NCBI GenBank assembly: GCA_050309435.1 | Contig: JBNRMJ010000005.1 | Location: 1 to 64,000 of the forward strand | From: CAYXVJ01 sp050309435 | Lineage (GTDB): Bacteria; Bacillota; Clostridia; Saccharofermentanales; Fastidiosipilaceae | DNA: 64,000 nt | Direction: 5' to 3' | In this document: positions 8,027 to 17,014 of the stretch, piece after piece | Layout of the letters: each line of letters opens with the position of its first letter | Position numbering within the stretch: the stretch's first letter is position 1 | The notes under the pieces: generated by a model | What the model was told of the DNA's origin: nothing | What the model saw: the letters and a program-made list of their open reading frames with translations, nothing else | The model's database searches: none | Translations under genes and position numbers: made by a program

Positions 8027-9163
8027 ATGAAGCAGGCGATCATAAATAATCACTTAATAACACCATATTTCATCGTTGACGAGAATCTCTTAAAAAACAA
8101 TCTTAAACGTTTGAAAGCAGTTTCAGAGCGAGCGGGCTGTAAAATCCTTCTCGCTCAGAAAGCATTTTCGATGTTCTCGCTTTATCCCCTGATCGGAGAG
8201 TATCTGGCGGGAACAACGGCCAGCGGCTTGTACGAAGCGAAACTCGGGCGAGAGGAAATGGGCGGCGAGACCCATGTCTTTTCCCCTGCTTACCGTCCGG
8301 ACGAAATAGATGAAATTCTCGAGATTTCCGATCATATTATCTTCAACAGCTTTTCGCAGTGGAAGCGCTATCGCGAGAAGGCTTTGGCTTCGGGTAAATC
8401 CATTGGTCTCAGAATCAATCCCGAACACTCGACGCAAGACCATGCCCTCTACGATCCCTGCAGCCCCGGTTCGAGGCTAGGTATAACACTCGAGCATTTC
8501 GAAGAAGATCAGTTGGACGGAATCGAAGGTCTGCATTTCCATACGCTTTGCGAACAGAACAGCGATGATCTGCTAAGCACGCTGGCCGCCGTTGAGAAGA
8601 AATTCGGTCCCTGGCTGGGGCGGATGAAATGGATTAACTTCGGCGGCGGGCATCACATCACCCGAGCAGATTATGACGTGGATTTACTGGTGGATACGAT
8701 TGTTAATTTCAAAGATCGTTACGGGGTCGAAGTTTATCTGGAACCCGGCGAGGCGGTAGCTCTGAATACGGGTTATCTCGTCTCCACGGTGCTGGATATC
8801 ATCGAGAATGACGGCAAGATTGCGATTTTGGATACGTCGGCAACTTGCCATATGCCGGATGTTCTGGAAATGCCGTATCGACCGATGATCATCGGCTCGG
8901 GTTTTCCGGACGAGAAGAAATTCACTTATCGTCTTGGTGGTCCCACCTGCCTGGCCGGAGATGTGATCGGCGAGTATTCATTTGACGAAGAACTTCAAAT
9001 AGGTGATCGCCTGGCCTTTACGGATATGGCGATCTATACCATGGTCAAGACAACAAGTTTTAACGGCATGCCTTTGCCCTCTATAAGCATCGCCAGGGAA
9101 AACGGTGATATACAAGCCATCCGAAATTTTACGTATGAAGACTTTAGGAACAGATTATCCTAG
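8027..9163 (+). CDS. nspC: Carboxynorspermidine/carboxyspermidine decarboxylase
   Basis: NspC is a PLP enzyme of the alanine-racemase fold (fold type III) that removes the carboxyl group from carboxyspermidine or carboxynorspermidine. The 378-residue protein has the PLP lysine K45 in LLAQKAFSMF, the glycine-rich NFGGGHHI, the EPGEA motif and the C-terminal FTDMAIYTMVK typical of the family. The ATG at 8027 is two bases after the stop of the dehydrogenase gene. A longer frame from 7976 would lie inside that gene. It is the last gene of the operon and is followed by a hairpin. Confidence 0.92.
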   Translation: MKQAIINNHLITPYFIVDENLLKNNLKRLKAVSERAGCKILLAQKAFSMFSLYPLIGEYLAGTTASGLYEAKLGREEMGGETHVFSPAYRPDEIDEILEISDHIIFNSFSQWKRYREKALASGKSIGLRINPEHSTQDHALYDPCSPGSRLGITLEHFEEDQLDGIEGLHFHTLCEQNSDDLLSTLAAVEKKFGPWLGRMKWINFGGGHHITRADYDVDLLVDTIVNFKDRYGVEVYLEPGEAVALNTGYLVSTVLDIIENDGKIAILDTSATCHMPDVLEMPYRPMIIGSGFPDEKKFTYRLGGPTCLAGDVIGEYSFDEELQIGDRLAFTDMAIYTMVKTTSFNGMPLPSISIARENGDIQAIRNFTYEDFRNRLS

Positions 9164-9182
9164 CTGACTGATAAATTATTAT

Positions 9183-9224
9183 AAGACCGATATTCTGCGA
9201 ACCGTAAGTGATAATACCGGTCTT
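9183..9224 (+). terminator. Hairpin at the end of the polyamine operon
   Basis: A 12-bp stem with one mismatch (AAGACCGATATT with AATACCGGTCTT) lies 20 bp after the nspC stop. The downstream sequence CTTCGTTGT is only weakly T-rich, so termination may be partial. Confidence 0.5.
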
Positions 9225-9329
9225 CGTTGTAACGCCATTCGCCGCTATTCATACTCTCTGAGATACAAGATCATGTCCGTTCGGCTATAATGAAGCTATC
9301 AATCTTCTTTTTGAAAGGAAATTCATCTT

Positions 9330-9896
9330 ATGACGAACGAATGTCTGAACACCATTGCCAATCGTTTCTCCTGCAGGGATTTTACCGGCAAGCCGCTGAA
9401 CGACAATGTCATGGAAACTATATTAACGGCCGGTTTACAAGCCCCCAGTGCCGTCAACCGTCAGCCCTGGCAGATCATATGGGTTAAAAACATCGACATC
9501 GTCCGCCAGATGGAAAAGACTGCCATCGAATACTTTCGTTTAAGCGAAGATCAAGTTACGTACGAGAGAATTCTCGAGCGTGGTAACGGGATCTTCTATA
9601 AAGCCTCTACGATTCTAGTAATCACCATTGATAAAAATCATCGCGATGCTGCCCTGCTGGATGCAGGTATTCTGACGCAGAACATTGTATTGGCAGCCGA
9701 ATCGCTGGGCTACGGTACGCTGATCTGCGGGATGGCGAGAGCGGCATTCCTGCATGAGGAGCGAGGCGAAGACATGAAACGGAAATTGAACTTTCCGGAG
9801 AATCATGAATTTGCGGTAGCTGTTCTTCTTGGCGAAGTGAATACCGGACGTCTTCCTCATGCCATAGATAAGAACAAGATCACGTTCGTGGAGTAA
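9330..9896 (+). CDS. Nitroreductase-family FMN flavoprotein
   Basis: The 188-residue protein fits the compact clostridial nitroreductase family. It has RFSCRDFTGKPL near the start (FMN phosphate contact by the arginines), the QAPSAVNRQPWQ segment around residue 40 and the glycine-containing SLGYGTLICG near 130. These enzymes use FMN and NAD(P)H to reduce nitro, quinone or related compounds, and the physiological substrate cannot be inferred. A GAAAGGAAA site is upstream, and a -10-like TATAAT lies at 9286-9291 without a convincing -35 box, so the gene is probably its own unit. Confidence 0.85.
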   Translation: MTNECLNTIANRFSCRDFTGKPLNDNVMETILTAGLQAPSAVNRQPWQIIWVKNIDIVRQMEKTAIEYFRLSEDQVTYERILERGNGIFYKASTILVITIDKNHRDAALLDAGILTQNIVLAAESLGYGTLICGMARAAFLHEERGEDMKRKLNFPENHEFAVAVLLGEVNTGRLPHAIDKNKITFVE

Positions 9897-9919
9897 TTCT
9901 TTATAGAAAGGGCTGTCTC

Positions 9920-12430
9920 TTGTCCATAGAAATTCAGATTGCCTGTCGCGCGCTGGCGGAGTTTGTCCATCGCGAAGGAGGCTTGTCTCCGATCTCTTTC
10001 TCCGGTTTAGATCCCGGTGACGGTACCCGAACCCATCAGGCGTTTTATAAAGCGCTGGATGAGTATATTCCCGGCGCAAAAGCCAAAAGCGAAGTAAGCG
10101 TCGGGGGACGTTTCGTTACCGACGATTTAACCCTGGTGTTATCCGGTCGCGTCGATATGTTTGTCGAAGCGCCTGACAAGCGGTCTTTCGCGCTGGAAGT
10201 CAAAACTGTCGGTGTTCCTCTGAGCAAAATCGATGATAAGGGCTTGAGTTCTCACTGGGCTCAGGTCCGGCTTTATGCGTGGCTGCTCGTACAAAATGAC
10301 GATCAGGCTGTTTCACTGAAAAATCCCGTGCAATATGCTTTGGCTTATGTTTCCCGAGAGGATATGAGCTGCCGGATTCTCTATGAAGAGATGTCCTATG
10401 TCGAGTTGGAGAAATGGTTTAGCGATACCTGTTATGCCTATCTGGCCTTTGCCAAGAGGCAAAGGGATTATCAGGACCGCAGTCTGGAGTCGATACGTGC
10501 ACTTCGTTTTCCCTATCCTTCTCTACGGGATGGTCAACGCCAGTTTATGGAGCGTGTTCTGCGCAATTTGCGTAGCCGTACTCCGCTTTTGGTTCAGGCG
10601 CCGACAGGCACGGGTAAGACGATGTCAACGCTCTACCCCGCCATCAAAGGACTGGCGGCAGGTCTCCACAAGCAAATCTTTTATCTCACGGCCAAGTCCT
10701 CGACCCGCGAAGTTGCAGCCGAGAGTCTTCGGGCCTTGCGATCTGCGGGACTGATCATACGATCGGTTAATATGACGGCCAAAGAAAAACTATGTCTGGA
10801 ACCGGATATTTATTGTGATCCTCAGATCTGTCCTTATGCCAAAAACTATTACAAGAATATTGCAACTGCACTGGATGAGGCCCTGACGGCTCAGGATTTC
10901 GAAATCGATCTGATTTTACAACTGGCCGGGAAGCATCAAGTCTGTCCGTTTGAACTGCAACTGGATATTGCTCTTTATGCCGATATTATCATTTGTGATT
11001 ATAATTATGCTTTTGATCCCCGTGTCAGACTGGAACGGTTTTTCAGCGATGAGGTGTTTCACTACAGCCTCTTGATCGACGAAGCTCATAATCTTCCGGA
11101 CCGCGCCCGTGAAATGTATTCGGCGCACCTGAGTGAAAAAGAGTTAAACGAGGCAATTAAGGCAATCACCGCTGTTGATAAACGGCTACTTGGCATCTTT
11201 ATGCCGATCAGACATTACTTCGATACACTCTCTTCGGCTATCAAGCCCTCTTCTATACTTCCAACGGATACCGTCCCGGAAGCAAACAGCGAGAATGAAG
11301 AAAAACGACTGGCTGCCTGGCCATTGGTGGAAGACGAGATCCGGACGTCGACGGTTATGGCGACGGATAATTTCCGCGGTGTTCGCCAGGCACCGAATCA
11401 GCTGATACAGAAGCTGTGGTACTTTTGCCATCAATTGAGAGATCTTCTCGATGATATAGACGATTTTCAGTTAAAACAGAGCATATTGGATTTTTATTTC
11501 AGTGCCCGCTATTTTCTTCGTGTCAGCGACGAGTTCTGGTCCGACCGTTACGTTCTGACTGCTCAAACAAACGGAGACGGTTTGACGATCAGTATGCTCT
11601 GTCTGGACAGTTCGGAGCGCATCGTCTCGACTTTCCGTAACCGGCACAGTGCGATCTTCTTCTCGGCCACGCTGACCCCTATCAATTACTTTATGCGCGA
11701 GTTCTGCGGTTCGTCATATGACGATAAACCGGATACCATGGTCCTGGCATCTCCTTTCCCGCGCGAGAATCTGCTCCTCGCCATCGCCGGCGGTGTTCAG
11801 ACGATTTTTAAAGAACGGCGAAACAGCCGGGCGGAACTGGCCAAAACGATCGCTCTGGGTCTGATTAAAGCCCGGGGCAACAGCATGATCTTCTTCCCGT
11901 CGTATAGCTACATGGCTCAGATTCTTCCTCTGGTTAGGCGCAATCTCGGCGATTATGCGATCGATATCATGGTGCAGACCAGTTCCATGTCGGAGAACGA
12001 ACGACAGGCCTTCATTAAGCGCTTCTCCGAACATAGAGAAACAGGACGGAATCTGGCGGCTTTTGCCGTATTGGGCGGTGTTTTCGGTGAAGGGATCGAT
12101 CTGGTCGGCGACAAGCTGAAAGCCGTCATCGTCGTTGGCGTGGGTTTACCACAGATCAGTCCGGAACGGGAAATCCTGCAGCAGTATTACACGACTCAAA
12201 ACCTGGGGGGCTTTGATTTTGCCTATTTATATCCCGGTTTTAATAAGGTCTTGCAAGCTGCGGGGCGCTTGATACGAAGCGAAACCGATACAGGTTTAAT
12301 CCTTCTGATTGATCAACGCTACGAACGTCCGGATTATCAAATGCTCTTTCCTGACGAGTGGGTGCCGGTTTACTGTAAAAATCTGAAAGAACTAAACGAA
12401 ACTCTGGATGGTATCCCGCGGGGAGACTAA
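9920..12430 (+). CDS. DinG/Rad3-family DNA helicase with N-terminal PD-(D/E)XK nuclease-like domain
   Basis: The 836-residue protein starts with a nuclease-like domain holding D79 (GRVDMFVE) and the E93-V-K95 pair, the usual PD-(D/E)XK ligands. A superfamily 2 helicase follows, with Walker A APTGTGKT at 227-234, DEAH at 387-390 and a GRLIRSETDTG motif VI near the end. Four cysteines (C292, C299, C304, C342) sit where XPD/DinG helicases bind a 4Fe-4S cluster. It probably unwinds damaged or branched DNA. The start is TTG with AGAAAGGG upstream. It ends convergent with recO, 22 bp apart. Confidence 0.85.
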   Translation: MSIEIQIACRALAEFVHREGGLSPISFSGLDPGDGTRTHQAFYKALDEYIPGAKAKSEVSVGGRFVTDDLTLVLSGRVDMFVEAPDKRSFALEVKTVGVPLSKIDDKGLSSHWAQVRLYAWLLVQNDDQAVSLKNPVQYALAYVSREDMSCRILYEEMSYVELEKWFSDTCYAYLAFAKRQRDYQDRSLESIRALRFPYPSLRDGQRQFMERVLRNLRSRTPLLVQAPTGTGKTMSTLYPAIKGLAAGLHKQIFYLTAKSSTREVAAESLRALRSAGLIIRSVNMTAKEKLCLEPDIYCDPQICPYAKNYYKNIATALDEALTAQDFEIDLILQLAGKHQVCPFELQLDIALYADIIICDYNYAFDPRVRLERFFSDEVFHYSLLIDEAHNLPDRAREMYSAHLSEKELNEAIKAITAVDKRLLGIFMPIRHYFDTLSSAIKPSSILPTDTVPEANSENEEKRLAAWPLVEDEIRTSTVMATDNFRGVRQAPNQLIQKLWYFCHQLRDLLDDIDDFQLKQSILDFYFSARYFLRVSDEFWSDRYVLTAQTNGDGLTISMLCLDSSERIVSTFRNRHSAIFFSATLTPINYFMREFCGSSYDDKPDTMVLASPFPRENLLLAIAGGVQTIFKERRNSRAELAKTIALGLIKARGNSMIFFPSYSYMAQILPLVRRNLGDYAIDIMVQTSSMSENERQAFIKRFSEHRETGRNLAAFAVLGGVFGEGIDLVGDKLKAVIVVGVGLPQISPEREILQQYYTTQNLGGFDFAYLYPGFNKVLQAAGRLIRSETDTGLILLIDQRYERPDYQMLFPDEWVPVYCKNLKELNETLDGIPRGD

Positions 12431-12452
12431 GCTGTGTTGTCTCGCGAGGAGA

Positions 12453-13244
12453 TTAAAATAATCGCAACATATCCAGTTTCGTGTAGGTTTTATCGAGATT
12501 CCAGGCCAGATATTGACGACAAAAACGGTCGAGTTCCGCGACAACTTCAGCTGTGCTTTCAAATGAAAAAAGACCGGGTAGAGCAGCATTCGTGAACCAG
12601 TCAATAGCCGCCAAAGCCGCTGCAGACAAATCCATCGCAGGTTTTTCGCGAAGTGGTTGATAAGGAGAATTAAGCGACTGTTCTGTCGGGCGATGTGTCC
12701 GGCAGGTTAAACCCATCATCGAGAAATCGAAGCATGCGGCTTCGTCTGCGGCCAGTTTGGTCTGACAATGCACGCAGCGACCAAGCTCAAGCCCGTAGCC
12801 GCTAAGTTTCATCAGCCTTAATTCACAGGCATGAACAGTCGCCAGAAGAGGCGGCGAGTCTTTCTCCAGAGCAGCGAGTGCTCTGGCCATCAATTCGTAA
12901 AGTTCCTGAGAGACCTCTTCCGGAAGCAGTAAATCCCGCAGTAATTCGGAAAGATGCGAAGCACAAGTCAAGCGCTCCACATCTTCCCTGATTCGCGGAA
13001 AGGCATAAACCAGATCCGCACTGTTTATGGTATATCTGTCCTTGTAATCGAAGAGCTCGAAATCAGCCAGCGATAAAAATTCTGTCGTCAACATCAGGCT
13101 GGAGCGATTTCGCCTGGCCCCTCTGGCTCTGGCTTCGATTAAACCCAGATCAGGAGTCAAAATCGAACAATACCGATCCGCTTCGGAAAAGTTCGTCGTG
13201 CGAAGGACCAGCCCCCGGCTCTTCTTTTGAGTCTGTTTAGCCAT
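12453..13244 (-). CDS. recO: DNA repair protein RecO
   Basis: RecO helps RecA load onto gapped single-stranded DNA together with RecR. The 263-residue product has the N-terminal OB-fold region with LVLRTTNFSEADR and the C-terminal zinc-binding cysteine cluster starting at CVHC. I chose the ATG at 13244, which overlaps the end of the ybeY-era gene by 8 nt. A longer form from 13271 would add nine residues inside that gene. The era-recO order is common in Firmicutes. It is the last gene of its minus-strand block. Confidence 0.92.
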   Translation of the reverse strand: MAKQTQKKSRGLVLRTTNFSEADRYCSILTPDLGLIEARARGARRNRSSLMLTTEFLSLADFELFDYKDRYTINSADLVYAFPRIREDVERLTCASHLSELLRDLLLPEEVSQELYELMARALAALEKDSPPLLATVHACELRLMKLSGYGLELGRCVHCQTKLAADEAACFDFSMMGLTCRTHRPTEQSLNSPYQPLREKPAMDLSAAALAAIDWFTNAALPGLFSFESTAEVVAELDRFCRQYLAWNLDKTYTKLDMLRLF

Positions 13245-14847
13245 TGTTCGATCTGCGGTCCCCGGAGGCAAAGCCGAGCGATGTTAAGATCCCGCTCCTG
13301 TTTCTCCAGTCCGGACGGACTTTGACAAAGCATTTTAAGTAAACTTTACAACCCAGCAGTTCTTCGAGGCGGATTCTTGCCGATGAAGAAATTCTCTTTA
13401 AGGTCTGGCCGTTTTTCCCGATTAAAATACCTTTATGGCTGTCACGGTCGCAGAGTATGCTGGCTTCGATGCGAACCAGTTTACGGTCATACTCGTCAAC
13501 CGGATTATCCGCCGCAATCTCTTCGAATTTCTCGATCAGTACAGCCGTACCATGCGGGATCTCCTGATGCAGGTAGAATAAAATCTGTTCGCGAATGTAC
13601 TCGGCGGCCAACTGGCGTTCCGACTGATCCGTATAATCGTCTTTACTGAAAAGTCTCGGACCTTCGGGCAGGTGCTTCTGAAGTAAGTCTAAGAGATCGC
13701 TGATACCGTCGCCTCTGGCAGCGGATATCGGAATGATATCCGTAAAAGCATACAGTCGGGTATAACGGGCGATGATCGGCAGAAGCTCGGGTTTCGGCAG
13801 GTCGTCCGACTTATTAATCGCCAGAACAATCGGCGTATTGGAGCGCTCTGCGGCGGCTACGACGTTCTTCTCCATTTGTGTAATCTGAGCACGACCCGAA
13901 TCAATCATCAAGAGGATGACATCTGCATCTTCGACTGCCGACCAGGAATCCTTCATCATGAACTCGTCTAGCTTGTGAGAGGACTTGTGCAGACCCGGTG
14001 TATCAATAAACACAATCTGAGCGTCGTTTCGATTAACGATCGAACGAATATTATAACGGGTTGTCTGTGCTTTAGCGGATGTAATGGCGATGTGAGAACC
14101 GGTTAAGCGATTCAATAAAGTCGATTTTCCGACATTGGGACGGCCGACAATCGCGACAAATCCCGATACAAAACCTTCCGGCAGAACTTCTTCGTCAAAA
14201 GAGAGCATGGGGGCAATAGCGGAGATACTATCTTCCGAACTTTCCTCTTCGTCCTCTTCCGAATCCAAAGTAAACTCGCCATCGCTAAGAAGATTGCGTC
14301 CTTGAGAACGATCCAGACCGGCTTCGTTCATGATTGCTTCGGCTTCATCTTTCATGGCTTCTTCGTCACTGCTGTTCTCGTGATCGTAGCCCAGGAGGTG
14401 CAGCATGCCGTGAACAGCCAGATAAACAATCTCTCGCTCCTCGCTGTGTCCGAACTCGGCTGCCTGATCCTGTGCCGCTTCAAGCGAAATCACGATATCG
14501 CCAAGATTGTATAAAAACTCTTCTTCATCCGACTCTTCGTCTGATATAACTTCATAGTCCCATTCTTGAGGTGCTTCGAGAAGTTCGCCGTTCTTTAACA
14601 GATGCATGGGAAAAGACAAGACATCGGTCGTATGATCGATACCTCTGGTTTCATGGTTAATGCTGCGCATCCGGGCTTTCCCGACAAACATCAGATTAAC
14701 CGAAACATCGCTTGCCTCCAGTCGTTCGTCGGCTGCAGCTTTAGTTCTGTTCCAGGCTGATGCCAGTGCTGCTTCCAGAGGTGCTTTGATTGTCTCGATC
14801 ACTTCTTTGTTGTACTTTCGCTGCAGATTCTGTACGTGGACTCTCAT
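13237..14847 (-). CDS. ybeY-era: Fused YbeY endoribonuclease and Era GTPase
   Basis: One continuous 536-residue frame encodes two ribosome-maturation proteins. Residues 1-180 are YbeY, the metal-dependent RNase involved in 16S rRNA processing, with zinc ligands H146, H150 and H156 in HGMLHLLGYDH. Residues 181-228 are an acidic linker rich in Glu, Asp and Ser. Residues 229-536 are Era, with Walker A GRPNVGKS (235-242), DTPG at 282, NKSD at 345 and a C-terminal KH domain containing GKNGQTLKR. The Era part alone has normal length. The start has GAGGT upstream and lies 107 nt inside the end of pgpH. Fused forms are unusual, and separate adjacent genes are the common state. Confidence 0.93.
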   Translation of the reverse strand: MRVHVQNLQRKYNKEVIETIKAPLEAALASAWNRTKAAADERLEASDVSVNLMFVGKARMRSINHETRGIDHTTDVLSFPMHLLKNGELLEAPQEWDYEVISDEESDEEEFLYNLGDIVISLEAAQDQAAEFGHSEEREIVYLAVHGMLHLLGYDHENSSDEEAMKDEAEAIMNEAGLDRSQGRNLLSDGEFTLDSEEDEEESSEDSISAIAPMLSFDEEVLPEGFVSGFVAIVGRPNVGKSTLLNRLTGSHIAITSAKAQTTRYNIRSIVNRNDAQIVFIDTPGLHKSSHKLDEFMMKDSWSAVEDADVILLMIDSGRAQITQMEKNVVAAAERSNTPIVLAINKSDDLPKPELLPIIARYTRLYAFTDIIPISAARGDGISDLLDLLQKHLPEGPRLFSKDDYTDQSERQLAAEYIREQILFYLHQEIPHGTAVLIEKFEEIAADNPVDEYDRKLVRIEASILCDRDSHKGILIGKNGQTLKRISSSARIRLEELLGCKVYLKCFVKVRPDWRNRSGILTSLGFASGDRRSNNG

Positions 14848-17014
14848 CCGGGTACCTCACTCTTTCATGGAATTGTCCTTGATAGATTTGAATAAAGGAC
14901 TTGATTATTAGTTCTATATCTTTAAATGACAGACCGGATTCCACCAGTTGATCCTGTTCGATTTTTCCTTTGGCGATTTGTCTGGCCAGACGTTCGGCAT
15001 CTTCCAGATTATCCGTACGCGTGGACTTCATGGCGGCTTCCATGGAGTCTGCCAGCATCACAATACCCGATTCTTTACTGCTGGGTACATGCCAGGGATA
15101 GCGATAGTCTTCGGGGTTCGGCAGCGGCAGTCCCTGCTCTTCTGCTTTCTTTTTGGCTGCGTAATAAAACGAAGCCTGAAGCGTGTTGCCGTGATGTTCG
15201 GTAATTATGCGCTGAATGGGCAGCGGCAAGCGATAGCGCTTAGCTGTTTTCAATCCGGCGGCAACGTGACCGATGATGTACCTTACCGAATCTTCCGGCT
15301 CCATCGTATCATGAATATTGAAGCCGTCCTGGTTCTCTGTGAACATTTCCGGATTTTCCAGTTTGCCGATATCATGATAATAAGAGCCGACTCTGCAGAG
15401 CATGCCGTCCGCTCCGACAGCTTCCGCCGCTGCCTCGGATAAGTTTGCCACCATCATGGAGTGCTGGTTGGTTCCCGGCGCTTCCATGAAGAGTCGTCTT
15501 AAGAGCGGCTGACTCGGCTGCGACAACTGGATCAAGGTGATGGGCGAAACCGAGCTGATGATCGTTTCGAAAACCGGCATGATACCGATGGCACCAATGG
15601 TCGACAAGCCCGCCGTAATCGTGACAACCGCCACATTCGTCCCGATCTGCGTAAAGTTACTGCTGCCGATCAGGCCGAAGGTTAAAGCCGCTAAACCCGT
15701 TCCCAAAGCCGTGAAAACAATCATCCATACCTGAGAATCACGTCTTCGATAAGCTGCAGCCAGATAACAAGCCAGCAGGCTGCCGGCAAGTGCCGTAAAG
15801 AAATAGCCGGTATTCAAGTAAGTCATCGGCAAGACTGCGACGATCAATAACAAACTCATCACGATGCCGGTTCTCAAGCCAAAATATGATGCGATTAAAA
15901 TACTCGCAAAGTAAACCGGTGCGGCCAGAGCCGATATGTTGGTCGTATAGCCGGAGACGATAAAAGGAATCAAGAGACTTGCGATCAAGACGACGCGATC
16001 ACCTGTGAGAGTGACTTTATACTGCCGCTCGTAATAACTCAGATAAACTATACCCAGTAGCATGACCATCAGTATTAAGAGCGCCAGACCGCCGAGCAAA
16101 CGCCAGTCCACGCTGTCATCTTCTATCAGATCCAGTTTCTCCAGTTGCTCGTAGATTTCGGGAGTTACGGTATCGCCCACACTTAAAATTCTTGTTCCGG
16201 CCGGAACGATATCGGGATTGTTCATTACGCGGTCATATTCTGCTTTTCTGGCCGCTTCGGTCGCAACCTCGTCGTAAACAAGGTTGGGTCTTAAATAAAT
16301 GCGTAAAACGCGCCCGACCAGTTCATACTCGGATTTAAAGAATTCTACCGAATTTACAAGAACTGTTACGCGTTGACTGATCGTAGACGCCAGACGGGCA
16401 TTGTCCATCTCCTCTGACATGATCAAGTCCGCCAGTTCGGTACTTTGACGCCTTACGCTTAAATAGATGGAATCTTCAAGGCCTAAAAGTGTTTTGGCAT
16501 CATTTTCGGGGAAATTAACGTTCTGCTCTGTCTGTAATCGCTCCACCATCTTCACGGCGGCGGCTGTCAGGGCTGAATCACTGATTACCGGCTTGGCAGC
16601 GGGCTGAGTAACGGCAGGCGTGACGCTTACCAAAGCTTCCCCTGCTCCAGGAGGAATGCCCGGAAGCGGGTTATTACCGCCTTGTAACGTAGAAGCTTCA
16701 CGCAACAGCTGTTCCCTGATCGAATCACTGATTTCGAAGAATGTATCCAGCCGACTGATTACCTGTGTAACGATTTCCGGGGAGCGCACCATGCTCTGAG
16801 GAACTCTGCTCGATGCTTCCAATGCACGTATTTCAGTCTTCGCTCGATCTTCTACATCCTGTTGCGTGGTGATATCTACTTTGGAGACCATGCCGATTTG
16901 TACGTCATAGCGTTCGGGCAAGGCATAAAAATATTGAAACACGAGAACGAGCGCATAAAATCCGGCCAGAAGAAGGACTTTAACCAATATCGGTAGAGCT
17001 GTTTTTCTCGTCAA
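14741..17014 (-). CDS. pgpH: 7TM-HD cyclic di-AMP phosphodiesterase (PgpH family)
   Basis: The 757-residue membrane protein has an N-terminal membrane helix, a large extracytoplasmic domain (about 40-310), a seven-helix transmembrane block (about 315-500) and a cytoplasmic HD domain with NQHSMMV, YYHDIGK and EHHG. PgpH proteins degrade cyclic di-AMP, which controls potassium and cell-wall balance. The start overlaps phoH by 4 nt. The last 35 or so residues are polar, low in complexity and overlap the ybeY-era start by 107 nt, longer than expected, since family members usually end soon after FHERVRYP. Confidence 0.9.
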   Translation of the reverse strand: MTRKTALPILVKVLLLAGFYALVLVFQYFYALPERYDVQIGMVSKVDITTQQDVEDRAKTEIRALEASSRVPQSMVRSPEIVTQVISRLDTFFEISDSIREQLLREASTLQGGNNPLPGIPPGAGEALVSVTPAVTQPAAKPVISDSALTAAAVKMVERLQTEQNVNFPENDAKTLLGLEDSIYLSVRRQSTELADLIMSEEMDNARLASTISQRVTVLVNSVEFFKSEYELVGRVLRIYLRPNLVYDEVATEAARKAEYDRVMNNPDIVPAGTRILSVGDTVTPEIYEQLEKLDLIEDDSVDWRLLGGLALLILMVMLLGIVYLSYYERQYKVTLTGDRVVLIASLLIPFIVSGYTTNISALAAPVYFASILIASYFGLRTGIVMSLLLIVAVLPMTYLNTGYFFTALAGSLLACYLAAAYRRRDSQVWMIVFTALGTGLAALTFGLIGSSNFTQIGTNVAVVTITAGLSTIGAIGIMPVFETIISSVSPITLIQLSQPSQPLLRRLFMEAPGTNQHSMMVANLSEAAAEAVGADGMLCRVGSYYHDIGKLENPEMFTENQDGFNIHDTMEPEDSVRYIIGHVAAGLKTAKRYRLPLPIQRIITEHHGNTLQASFYYAAKKKAEEQGLPLPNPEDYRYPWHVPSSKESGIVMLADSMEAAMKSTRTDNLEDAERLARQIAKGKIEQDQLVESGLSFKDIELIIKSFIQIYQGQFHERVRYPDESPRTESAAKVQQRSDRDNQSTSGSSTGISLEQN

